DNA of 64,000 bases. It comes from JAFDWR01 sp038216655. Lineage in GTDB: Bacteria; Armatimonadota; Fimbriimonadia; Fimbriimonadales; Fimbriimonadaceae. The notes under the pieces were generated by a model. The model was given only the letters and a program-made list of their open reading frames with translations. It did no database searches and was not told the origin of the DNA. Location: NCBI GenBank assembly GCA_038216655.1, contig JBBQPZ010000013.1, positions 31,637 to 95,636 on the forward strand, read 5' to 3'. Shown in pieces: positions 25,279-33,440 of the stretch; the first letter of the stretch is position 1; every line of letters begins with the position of its first letter. Position numbers and translations under genes: made by a program.

Positions 25279-25950
25279 GTGAAACTTCTAATCGTCGACG
25301 ATGAGCCGACCATCGTCGAGACGGTTGAAGCGAAATTCCGTCGCGAGGGATACACGACCTTCACTGCCGACTCGGCCGAGGAAGGCATGCGCCTTTTCCG
25401 CCGCGTCAAGCCGGACCTGATCATCCTCGACATCATGCTTCCCCAGCGCAGCGGTCTCGACCTCTGCCGCGCTATTCGGAAGGATGCCTCGACTCCGATC
25501 ATCTTCATCTCCGCCCGCGCCGACGAGGCCGACCGCGTCAAGGGCCTGGAAATCGGTGCCGACGACTACGTCGTCAAGCCGTTCAACCTCAGTGAATTGG
25601 CGGCCCGGGTGAAAGCCATCCTACGACGCTCAACCGGCGAGCCCGTCCGCGAGCTCATCGAGCGCGGCAATCTACGCATCGATCCGCGCAGCCATGAAGC
25701 CTGGCTGGACGACCGACCCGTCTCCCTTTCCCCCAAGGAGTTCGCCTTGCTCTACTTCCTCGCCCGCAACCCAGGCCAGGTGTTCTCCCGCGAGACCCTG
25801 CTGGACCGAGTCTGGGGCAAGGATGCGTTTGTCAACGCGCGCACGGTGGATGTCCACATTCGCTGGCTCCGCACCCGCGTCGAGGTCGACGCCAACAATC
25901 CGATGCGCCTCCTTACGGTCCGCGGCGTTGGGTACAAGTTCTCAGGTTAG
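25279..25950 (+). CDS. OmpR/PhoB-family response regulator
   Basis: This is a 223-residue protein. The receiver domain (1-115) has the acidic pair D7/D8, phosphoacceptor D51 (LIILDIMLP), the Thr/Ser switch in FISARADEADR and Lys in VVKPFN. The C-terminal winged-helix domain (130-222) has LSPKEFALLYFLARNPGQVF and ARTVDVHIRWLRTRVE, typical of DNA-binding OmpR regulators. No kinase gene adjoins it; the nearest is the CHASE kinase 1 kb away on the other strand, which may or may not be its partner. The start codon is GTG. Confidence 0.93.
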   Translation: MKLLIVDDEPTIVETVEAKFRREGYTTFTADSAEEGMRLFRRVKPDLIILDIMLPQRSGLDLCRAIRKDASTPIIFISARADEADRVKGLEIGADDYVVKPFNLSELAARVKAILRRSTGEPVRELIERGNLRIDPRSHEAWLDDRPVSLSPKEFALLYFLARNPGQVFSRETLLDRVWGKDAFVNARTVDVHIRWLRTRVEVDANNPMRLLTVRGVGYKFSG

Positions 25951-25995
25951 GGAAACATTCTAGGACCCGGTTGCGTCCATTGCGCCGGAGTCCAT

Positions 25996-26937
25996 TTGAA
26001 CGCACCGCTTTCTGAATCCGATCCGGCTGAAGTTGCCGCTCACGCGCCGCGACGGGCGGTGCTGATCGTCAACACCAAATCTCGGCGAGGCAAGGAGTGG
26101 GCAAGCGAAGCACACGACCGGCTCAGCGATTCGGAACTCGAACTCGTCGGCAGCTACAAGTTCTCCCACGCGGAGCAGGTACTGAACCAGATCAAGGCAT
26201 CGGTAAGGGAGAGGATCCCCCTCATCATCGTCGGCGGTGGTGACGGCAGCCTCAGCATGGCGAGTAAGGAGATTGTAGGCAGCGAGTCCGTGCTCGGTGT
26301 GCTCCCCCTTGGCACGGGCAACGCCTTCGCGCGCGACCTTGGAATCCCGTCCCAAGTCGAAGCGGCATGCAAAATCCTCGTGGAGGGCAAGGTTGACGCC
26401 GTCGACCTCGGCAAGATTCGGGACCGGTACTTCGTCAACGTAGCAACCGCGGGGCTAACCACCCGCGTCGCCGAGGAGCTGACCGACGAGGCCAAACGGC
26501 GGCTCGGGCGGATGGTCTACGCCTTCGCGTTGGTCCGAGCGGTCGCCACCGCAAAGCCCTTCCTCGCCAAACTCACCACCGACGAAGGCGTGTTCGAGCA
26601 CAAGACCCTGCAATTCGTGGTTGGGTCGGGACGCTTCCACGGCGGCCCCTTTCCGGTTACTCCAACGGCGCAAATCACCGACCGCCTGCTCAATGGGTAT
26701 CTTCTCGCGTCGGGTTCCAAAGGTGCCCTGCTCAAGTTCGCCCTCCATCTCTGGGGAGGGCGTCAGGTCAACCTGCCCGAGGTTCACTCCTTTACCACCA
26801 AGAAGGGAAAGCTCGAGACCTCACCCTCCGTCCGGCTGACGATCGATGGCGAAGTAGGTGGGCGTACCCCGTTCGAATTCGAGATCGCGCCCGGCGCACT
26901 GCATGTTGTCGTCCCCCAATCCTTCGGATTGGGCTAG
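25996..26937 (+). CDS. Diacylglycerol/lipid kinase family protein (YegS/DgkB-like)
   Basis: This is a 313-residue protein. The kinase catalytic motif IIVGGGDGSLS and the substrate motif LGVLPLGTGNAFARDLG are intact, and FVNVATAGLTTRVAEEL follows as in this family. It should phosphorylate diacylglycerol or a related lipid at the inner membrane. The start is TTG at 25996 with CGGAG 5 nt upstream. It begins 45 nt after the response regulator, so the two are probably co-transcribed. Its end overlaps the end of the convergent kinase gene by 4 nt. Confidence 0.9.
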   Translation: MNAPLSESDPAEVAAHAPRRAVLIVNTKSRRGKEWASEAHDRLSDSELELVGSYKFSHAEQVLNQIKASVRERIPLIIVGGGDGSLSMASKEIVGSESVLGVLPLGTGNAFARDLGIPSQVEAACKILVEGKVDAVDLGKIRDRYFVNVATAGLTTRVAEELTDEAKRRLGRMVYAFALVRAVATAKPFLAKLTTDEGVFEHKTLQFVVGSGRFHGGPFPVTPTAQITDRLLNGYLLASGSKGALLKFALHLWGGRQVNLPEVHSFTTKKGKLETSPSVRLTIDGEVGGRTPFEFEIAPGALHVVVPQSFGLG

Positions 26938-26949
26938 GCGTCGCCTAGC
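26915..26949. terminator. Tandem hairpins across convergent gene ends
   Basis: CCCAATCC-TTC-GGATTGGG (26915-26933) and GCTAGGCG-T-CGCCTAGC (26933-26949) lie where the lipid kinase and histidine kinase genes meet. They could stop transcription in both directions, but no T-tract is present. Confidence 0.4.
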
Positions 26950-29288
26950 GTGAAGAAGAAGGTTGCTCCCTTCCCTTCCTCAGATTCGGCCCAGACCTCG
27001 CCGCCATGCTTGGTTACAATCCGCTCCACCGTCGCCAGGCCGATCCCTGAGCCCGGATAGTCTTTGGGTGAGTGGAGCCGCTCGAACGGCATGAACAGCT
27101 TGTTCGCGTACGCCGGATTGAAGCCTGCCCCATTGTCCCGAACGAAGAACGCGTGCCGACCTTTTGACTCAGTCGCCCCGACGATGACGTGCGCTTCTGG
27201 GTTCTTTGAGGCGAACTTGATCGCGTTGGAGATCAGGTTGTCCAGCACCAACCTTGTCATGTGAGGGTCCGCCACGGTCTTCAGCCCCGGCTCGATTTCG
27301 ATCCTGACATGAGGCGACGGGTGTGACCTCATCTGTTCGTCGAAGGACTGTTGCGCCGACTCGCTGAGATCGATTGGCTGACGCTTCATCTCGGACCGCG
27401 TGATGCGGCTGAGGGTCAGCAACGAGGTGATCAGTTCATCCATCCGCTGCGCGGCGCTCCTGACTCGGGCTAGGTAGTCGCGTCCAGCCTCGTCGAGAAG
27501 CGGGAAATAGTCGTCGTGAATCGCCTTCGTGAATCCGTCGATGCTGCGAAGCGGTGCCCTCAAGTCGTGGCTAACCGAATAGCAAAACGCCTCAAGCTCC
27601 TTGTTCGCCGCCGCGAGTTCGAGGGTCCGATCTTCGACCAGACGCTCGAGGTCCTCGTTGAGGTGGCGAACCTGCTCCTCCGCTCGAGTCCGCTCCTCCA
27701 GTTCCATCTCCGCGGCTTTGGCGTTAAGGGAGTTCTCGACGGAGAGACCCGCCCGGCGTCCGATTTCGCATGCGACCTCCAAATCCGTCGAAGTGAAATG
27801 CCGATCCGATTCCGACTGGGCAACGGTGAGCACGCCGTAGATGCGATCCCGATTCATCACGGGCACGATCATGATCGAAGTCAGGGCGAGCGCGCGGATC
27901 GTCTCGGCTTGTTCGGGATCGCCGATTCCCATTCCGAAATCCCCGTGCTGGATTTTGGGCGCGAATTCGGGCTCATGCGTCCGGAGCACTTTCGCCACGC
28001 CGCCAGGATCATCCAGCTTGATCGGCCACCGTCGGAGGAGCTCGTTCGAAGCAGAAACCTTATCGGGGTCCTGATGGATCGTCGCCACTCGCACGATGGT
28101 GGCCCCTGGACCGAGCATATCCACCGCCGTCCAATCGGCGAACGACGGTACCACCAGGCTCGCAACCGCTTTGAGCGTGGCGGAGTAGTCGAGGGATTGG
28201 GATAGCAGGACCCCCGACTCGGCGAGCAGGCGCTGTCCAGATTCCGCCCGCTCCAATTCGACCAGCGTAGCTTCAGTCCGCCTTCGAGCGTTGGACTGCG
28301 ATAGGCTCAAGAGGAACAAGACGGCGCAGATCATCGCCCCCACGACGGGAAGGAAGCCGATCAGGTTGCTCTCGACCCCTGCATCGCGTGAAGCTACCAT
28401 TGTCCAAGTTCGCCCCGAGATGGGGAAGGTGCTCGCAATCTCCCGCTTCTCGGGGCTGGCCGGATATGGATGCCGCCGGTAGAACTGAGGCGACTTCATG
28501 GAGTCGCCATCGTACAGTTCAAAGTCGAGGTTAGTCGGAGTCTCGTCGACAATCGGATCAATAACTGATTCAGCCCGGAACGGGCTGTAGATGAAACCGA
28601 CGATCTTCGCCCGACGCTTCTCCACGGAATCCGGAATTACTCCTCCCTCGTAAATCGGCATATAGATGCAAAAGCCGGATCGCCCCGGCTGACCCGGTGG
28701 CGTCACGAACTTCGTGAGGGTTGAGAGGGTTGGGTTGCCCGAATCACGCGCCTGAGCCATCGCCGTCGATCGGCTTGGTTCCGTCTCCATGTCGAACCCG
28801 ATAATGTGCTTGTTTGCATCTGTCTGAGGCTCGATATAGACCAACGGCCAGAGGTCGACGCGGGGTTTCTCGCTGATACTTGGATATACACGCGCCCCGG
28901 CAAGACCCTCTTGGTGCAGTTGCGCCTCGAAGGAGGCAATCTCCACCGGCTTCATCCTTCGCACCAAACCCAGGGCGAGGGTCCCAGGATAACGCGAGCC
29001 GAGTTGGAGGTTGTCGACGAAACGTCGAAAACCCAATCGTGAGATGTTCGGATTGACCGAAACCAATCCGCTCGTGCCCCGCAGAAGCGCGTTCTGTTGC
29101 TCGACGCGCGCGGCGAATCGGTTCTGAAGTTGTTGGACCTCGCTGTGCAACACCAGGCGATCTTCCCGAGCCGCGGCCCGATCGGAGAGAAACCACAACA
29201 GGCAGAACACCGACACGGAGATTGCCAGAACGGCGAAAGGGGCGACTCGGTCTAAGCCAAATCGTCGACGCCGACCTTTAGGTTCCAA
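26934..29288 (-). CDS. Sensor histidine kinase with CHASE and GAF domains
   Basis: This is a 784-residue protein. A membrane helix at about 17-36 precedes an extracytoplasmic CHASE domain (about 75-270; LGFRRFVDNL, LVYIEPQTDANKHIIGFDM). A second helix lies at about 317-336, then a GAF domain (about 365-515), a coiled coil (about 520-570), HisKA with phospho-His in FCYSVSHDLRAPL, and HATPase with N box DNLISNAIKFA and G boxes DNGAGF and GSGIGLATV. CHASE domains sense small external molecules. The start is TTG at 29288 with GGGGG upstream. No regulator gene follows it. Confidence 0.93.
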   Translation of the reverse strand: MEPKGRRRRFGLDRVAPFAVLAISVSVFCLLWFLSDRAAAREDRLVLHSEVQQLQNRFAARVEQQNALLRGTSGLVSVNPNISRLGFRRFVDNLQLGSRYPGTLALGLVRRMKPVEIASFEAQLHQEGLAGARVYPSISEKPRVDLWPLVYIEPQTDANKHIIGFDMETEPSRSTAMAQARDSGNPTLSTLTKFVTPPGQPGRSGFCIYMPIYEGGVIPDSVEKRRAKIVGFIYSPFRAESVIDPIVDETPTNLDFELYDGDSMKSPQFYRRHPYPASPEKREIASTFPISGRTWTMVASRDAGVESNLIGFLPVVGAMICAVLFLLSLSQSNARRRTEATLVELERAESGQRLLAESGVLLSQSLDYSATLKAVASLVVPSFADWTAVDMLGPGATIVRVATIHQDPDKVSASNELLRRWPIKLDDPGGVAKVLRTHEPEFAPKIQHGDFGMGIGDPEQAETIRALALTSIMIVPVMNRDRIYGVLTVAQSESDRHFTSTDLEVACEIGRRAGLSVENSLNAKAAEMELEERTRAEEQVRHLNEDLERLVEDRTLELAAANKELEAFCYSVSHDLRAPLRSIDGFTKAIHDDYFPLLDEAGRDYLARVRSAAQRMDELITSLLTLSRITRSEMKRQPIDLSESAQQSFDEQMRSHPSPHVRIEIEPGLKTVADPHMTRLVLDNLISNAIKFASKNPEAHVIVGATESKGRHAFFVRDNGAGFNPAYANKLFMPFERLHSPKDYPGSGIGLATVERIVTKHGGEVWAESEEGKGATFFFTLGDA

Positions 29289-29390
29289 TCAAGGCCCCCT
29301 GCTTGCGATTGGCCTCGATTTCGAAACCCGGCTTTCTCCGTTCCGAGCAGACCACTGCTTGGATAGTACACGGGTTCAACTCGACAAGTT

Positions 29391-32300
29391 TCAAACGATC
29401 AGTCGAATCGTAATGATTTCGAATGGAGCGTAAACGAACGGCACCATTCCGTCATGGATCTCCAGTTCCCCAATCGCGTTCTCTTCAAGGTCGCAAAGCA
29501 TCGCGGATACCGGCGGGCGAGCGCACGCCAGCTCCGCCGCCCCGCGGCTGTTATGGCACTCGTACAGCCGAACGATGATCCCGTTTCCATCCTCCGCTCG
29601 CTTCACCGTCTCAATGACGATGTTGCGGTCTTCGCAGGCCACCAACGACGGCAGCGAGCCCTGCACGCCGCTCGTCTGCTCGATCAGTGCGGCGCGAACG
29701 GGCGCGTTGACCGCATAGGCCGCCTGAACGACCCCTGCGTAGTGATAGGGCCCAAAGTGCGGCAGAAGGCAGTAGGTGAACTTGTGGGTGCCCATGTCGC
29801 ATAGCGGGTCGGGTGCCTTTGGCGACCGCAACAGAGACATTCGCATCACGTTGCCACGCACGTCGTGGCCGTACTTGCAGTCGTTGAGCAGCGCGACTCC
29901 CTGATCGCCTTCGCTCAGGTCGACCCATTTCTGCGCGCAGACCTCGAAGCGAGCCTGATCCCAACTCGTGTTGAAGTGGGTCGGTCGCTCGACGTTGCCG
30001 AACTGGATTTCGTAGGTCGCGCGAGTGGAGTGGACATTGACCGGAAACGCCACCTTCAGCAATGTGTCTTCCTCATGCCAATCGACCTCGGTCTCAAACC
30101 GGATTCCCGGTGTCGGGCCAAGCGAGATACGCTGGCGAATCGTCGACTTTCCGAACCGCTTGACGATCTCAGCGGCAACCCGAACGGGACCCCGCTCCAC
30201 GATCTCGAAGCTCTCGCTCTTGACGAGATCCTGCCCCTTCTCGGTCGCGTAGATGTCCACATCCCAAGCGGACCAGAACCGGGGTTTGTCCTCGAAGATC
30301 TGGAACAGGTTCGCAATCTTGCCTTGTTCGACGAACTCGGTGCCGTCCTCCAGGCTCTGGATGCTCACGATGTTTCCGTTGCCGTCGAAACGAACACTTA
30401 GTTCGTGATTCTCGATCCGTCGATTGCTCGCCTTGAGCCGCGTACGGGTCGGTGCCGCCGAATCGGATAGGTCCGCCACGCAGACCGTCTTCAACGCCGC
30501 ATGAGGGGCCGGGAAGATGAGTTTTCGCTCGCCGAACTCCTCGACAATCTGCACTGGCAACGCCTCCTCGACGGTGACCAACGCGGTCGGGGCTTCCGCC
30601 TCGGTCCAGGGGATGGATCCCTGGGAGGGGAGATCGGCGTTCTGGAACAGAGCGATCGGGCGATTCATCTTGCTTGAATCGAACTTCGCCGCGATCTTTC
30701 GGAGGTTCTGATCGACGATTCTCTCGCCAACCGCGATGATTTCCGCGTAGTCCTTGTCGCTGTCCTCGTACACCTCGCGAACCGAGGAGCCGGGGATGAT
30801 GTCGTGGAACTGGTTAAGCAGCACGAGCTTCCATGCCGCTTCGAGTTCAGCCGCCGGATAGGCGGTCGGGAAGTCATCGGTGAAACACGCGAGTAGCTCG
30901 GCGTCACGAAGCAGGAATTCGCTGACGCGGTTCCCCTTCTTGTTCGCCGCCTGGCTCGTATAGGTTCCACGATGGAACTCGGCGTATAGTTCGCCGACCC
31001 ACGTACACAGGTCGCGGCTCTTGGCCTTTGCTTCCTTGAAGAACGAAAGCGCCGTCTTGCTCGCGGCGACCTCGGGGAAGTTCGGGGCGTTGCGGCCACG
31101 ACGCAGTAGTTCCAGGTGGCGCTCGGTCGGGCCGCCGCCTCCATCACCGAACCCGAACACGTACAGTGAACTGTCGCTGCGGCCTTGATCCCGGTGCTTC
31201 CGCACCGAATTAACGATCTCCGTCGGCTCGCCGCTACCGCAGTACGTGTCGGACGGCGGGAAGTGGGTCCAGACCTTGGTGCCGTCGATTCCTTGCCAGA
31301 AGAAGGTGTTGTGGGGGAACTTGTTCGTATCGTTCCACGAGATCTTCTGGGTGAGGAAGTAGTCGACGTTGCACTTGGCGAGAATCTGGGGTAGCGCGGC
31401 CGAGTAGCCGAACACGTCGGGCAGCCACATATCCTGGGTCTCGTAGCCAAGCTTGTCGCGGAAGTATTGTCGGCCGTAAACGAACTGGCGCACGAGCGAC
31501 TCCGCGCCGGTAAGGTTGCAGTCCGCCTCGACCCACATCGAGCCAACCGGCTCCCATTGGCCACGCTTGATTGCCGCCTTGACCCGCTCGAACAAGACCG
31601 GATACTCCTTCTCCAGCCACTCGTATTGGCTGGCCTGGGAGTGGACGAACACGTATTCCGGATACCGCTCCAGCAGCATGAGCTGGGTCGCGGTCGTGTG
31701 GGCCATCTTCTTGTGCGTCTGATGGAGCGGCCACAGCCATGCGGTGTCGAGGTGCGCGTGGCCGACGGGCACGATCTGGTGCTTCATCTCCCCGGGCAGG
31801 GTCCCGAGAGCATCGCGAATGATCTTTCTGCAGCGCGCGATCGAGTCGCGATTTTGCGGATCGAACGCATTGACCGCGTCGTTCAGCCCGCGCATGATCG
31901 TCGCGAACGCGGGGTCGGTGGCTTCAACCGCTTCGAGGAGCAGGAGGCCGAAATCGACGTCGAAAGCAAGGTCTTTCAACTCGTCGTCGACGGCGACGAA
32001 GTACGCCCCTTCGACCTTCTCCACGTCATGCTCGCGCGGAAGTTCCTTCAGGTGGACTCGGCACTGCGGGTTGCGGGTGTAGGCCTGGATCAGCACCTCG
32101 ACCTTGTCGCCGTTCCCGATGAGGTCGAGCGCCATCACTTCGTGCTCGACGTCGAGGCCGCATACCGGTGATCCCTCGTGCCAGACGGTTCGCTCGCTGC
32201 CAAGGTCGGCCACGAGCCCGACCGAGCGATCGGAAGACGCCAGCGGTCGCTTGCCGGTCAGACGGAACCAGAACGTCGTGTACGCCGGGCCGTAAGCAAA

Positions 32301-32471
32301 CCCCTTCTTAATCTCTTGCCAAGGTCCCTTGGCGGCGAGCTTGGAATCGGTGTGGGGCACTGTGCAGACCTCGATCTTCAGGTCGTCGAGTCGCGTGTTG
32401 AGCGACTTTCGAAGGTCCTGCTCGAGGAACATGCGGATGCGAGCGCGCGTGATGTCGGGATGCTTGAGCAT
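29391..32471 (-). CDS. GH38 alpha-mannosidase
   Basis: This is a 1026-residue protein, the usual length for large cytosolic-type GH38 enzymes. There is no signal peptide, so it acts in the cytoplasm. The catalytic domain begins with the zinc motif VGHAHLDTAWLWP, and the nucleophile Asp is in WLPDVFGYSAALPQIL. A further zinc ligand region is LLNQFHDIIPGSS. The N-terminal beta domain and long C-terminal beta domains are present. It should hydrolyse alpha-mannosides, probably from imported oligosaccharides. TAAACT lies 11 nt before the ATG. It is divergent from the DprA-like gene. Confidence 0.95.
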   Translation of the reverse strand: MLKHPDITRARIRMFLEQDLRKSLNTRLDDLKIEVCTVPHTDSKLAAKGPWQEIKKGFAYGPAYTTFWFRLTGKRPLASSDRSVGLVADLGSERTVWHEGSPVCGLDVEHEVMALDLIGNGDKVEVLIQAYTRNPQCRVHLKELPREHDVEKVEGAYFVAVDDELKDLAFDVDFGLLLLEAVEATDPAFATIMRGLNDAVNAFDPQNRDSIARCRKIIRDALGTLPGEMKHQIVPVGHAHLDTAWLWPLHQTHKKMAHTTATQLMLLERYPEYVFVHSQASQYEWLEKEYPVLFERVKAAIKRGQWEPVGSMWVEADCNLTGAESLVRQFVYGRQYFRDKLGYETQDMWLPDVFGYSAALPQILAKCNVDYFLTQKISWNDTNKFPHNTFFWQGIDGTKVWTHFPPSDTYCGSGEPTEIVNSVRKHRDQGRSDSSLYVFGFGDGGGGPTERHLELLRRGRNAPNFPEVAASKTALSFFKEAKAKSRDLCTWVGELYAEFHRGTYTSQAANKKGNRVSEFLLRDAELLACFTDDFPTAYPAAELEAAWKLVLLNQFHDIIPGSSVREVYEDSDKDYAEIIAVGERIVDQNLRKIAAKFDSSKMNRPIALFQNADLPSQGSIPWTEAEAPTALVTVEEALPVQIVEEFGERKLIFPAPHAALKTVCVADLSDSAAPTRTRLKASNRRIENHELSVRFDGNGNIVSIQSLEDGTEFVEQGKIANLFQIFEDKPRFWSAWDVDIYATEKGQDLVKSESFEIVERGPVRVAAEIVKRFGKSTIRQRISLGPTPGIRFETEVDWHEEDTLLKVAFPVNVHSTRATYEIQFGNVERPTHFNTSWDQARFEVCAQKWVDLSEGDQGVALLNDCKYGHDVRGNVMRMSLLRSPKAPDPLCDMGTHKFTYCLLPHFGPYHYAGVVQAAYAVNAPVRAALIEQTSGVQGSLPSLVACEDRNIVIETVKRAEDGNGIIVRLYECHNSRGAAELACARPPVSAMLCDLEENAIGELEIHDGMVPFVYAPFEIITIRLIV

Positions 32472-32518
32472 GAGGAGACGCGAGTTTACTGCGATGACGC
32501 GTCCGGAAGAATGAGGAT

Positions 32519-32548
32519 TTGCGAAAAGTGGCCGATGTTGAATATACT
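32519..32548 (+). promoter_or_regulatory. Promoter of the DprA-like gene
   Basis: TTGCGA (32519-32524), an 18-nt spacer and TATACT (32543-32548). The expected transcription start falls at or just before the ATG at 32558, which has no Shine-Dalgarno sequence. Confidence 0.55.
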
Positions 32549-32557
32549 TTAAGTCAT

Positions 32558-33421
32558 ATGATCGAAATAAGTATCCTATTGAACGCTCTCTACCTCAGGG
32601 GCGCTCCTCGGGAAGGTTCTCTTGCGAAGTCACGCGCATGGACGGTCGTTGCCGAGCTGCTTCGCCGGACGCCGCGCCTCGGGGCCGCTTCGGAGACCCT
32701 CCGCGACGCCGGCTTATGGTCCGAAGCGATCATCCTTGACACTCCCGGCCTGCTTGGATGGGCGGAACACCAGACCCTGAGTGGCCGCACCCTCACCGCG
32801 AACGAAGTCGCCTACCCCGCACGATGGTTCGATGTTCTCGGCCCCGCCGCGCCGGTCGCGCTTTGGCGGCGTGGCGAGGTGCCGGAGGGTCCCTCCTTGG
32901 CGATCGTTGGTTCGCGTGATCCCTCTGCGGCAGTGGGCCAGTTTTGCGTCGCCTGCGCTCAGGTCGCGGTCGCGTCGGGTTGCCGAATCGTCTCGGGCGG
33001 GGCCGTCGGCTGCGATCGCGCCGCGCGTCGGGGGGCGGGAGCGGCGTTGATCGAGATCGTCCCATTCGGGATCGCCTCCACCTATGGCAGTTCCTTCGAG
33101 TCCGAGGGGTGCCTCCTCACGGTTTGCGCGGCGGACGAGCCCTTCTCTCGGGCGACGGCGATGGAGCGGAACCAGCTCATCTACGCCTCATCCGTGGTCT
33201 CCCTGATCGGGGCCGCACGATTGGGAGAGGGCGGGACTTGGCATGGAGCGGTCGACGCCCTTCGTCGGAGGCTCACTTCCCTACTCATGCGGGATGATGG
33301 AACTCCCGCCGCGGAAGCCCTGTTTGCCCTTGGTGCGGGTCGGTTGACCGATCCCTCATCCCTGATTTCGGCTATCTCCGAGCTCATCGACCGCCATTCC
33401 CTATTTCGAAGCGTCTCGTAA
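32558..33421 (+). CDS. DprA/Smf-like DNA-processing protein
   Basis: This is a 287-residue protein. The central Rossmann-like DprA domain shows LAIVGSRDPS, RIVSGGAVGCDRAARRGA, FESEGCLLT and AMERNQLIYASSVVSL followed by GEGGTWHGAVDALRRR, matching the order of motifs in DprA (GSR, SGxAxGID, RNRIIxxLS). DprA loads RecA on incoming single-stranded DNA during transformation. This copy is shorter than usual and lacks the family's typical C-terminal winged helix. It could be a diverged paralogue. The start at 32558 is chosen from its promoter spacing. Confidence 0.75.
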   Translation: MIEISILLNALYLRGAPREGSLAKSRAWTVVAELLRRTPRLGAASETLRDAGLWSEAIILDTPGLLGWAEHQTLSGRTLTANEVAYPARWFDVLGPAAPVALWRRGEVPEGPSLAIVGSRDPSAAVGQFCVACAQVAVASGCRIVSGGAVGCDRAARRGAGAALIEIVPFGIASTYGSSFESEGCLLTVCAADEPFSRATAMERNQLIYASSVVSLIGAARLGEGGTWHGAVDALRRRLTSLLMRDDGTPAAEALFALGAGRLTDPSSLISAISELIDRHSLFRSVS

Positions 33422-33440
33422 CCAGTTATCCTAATGCCCA

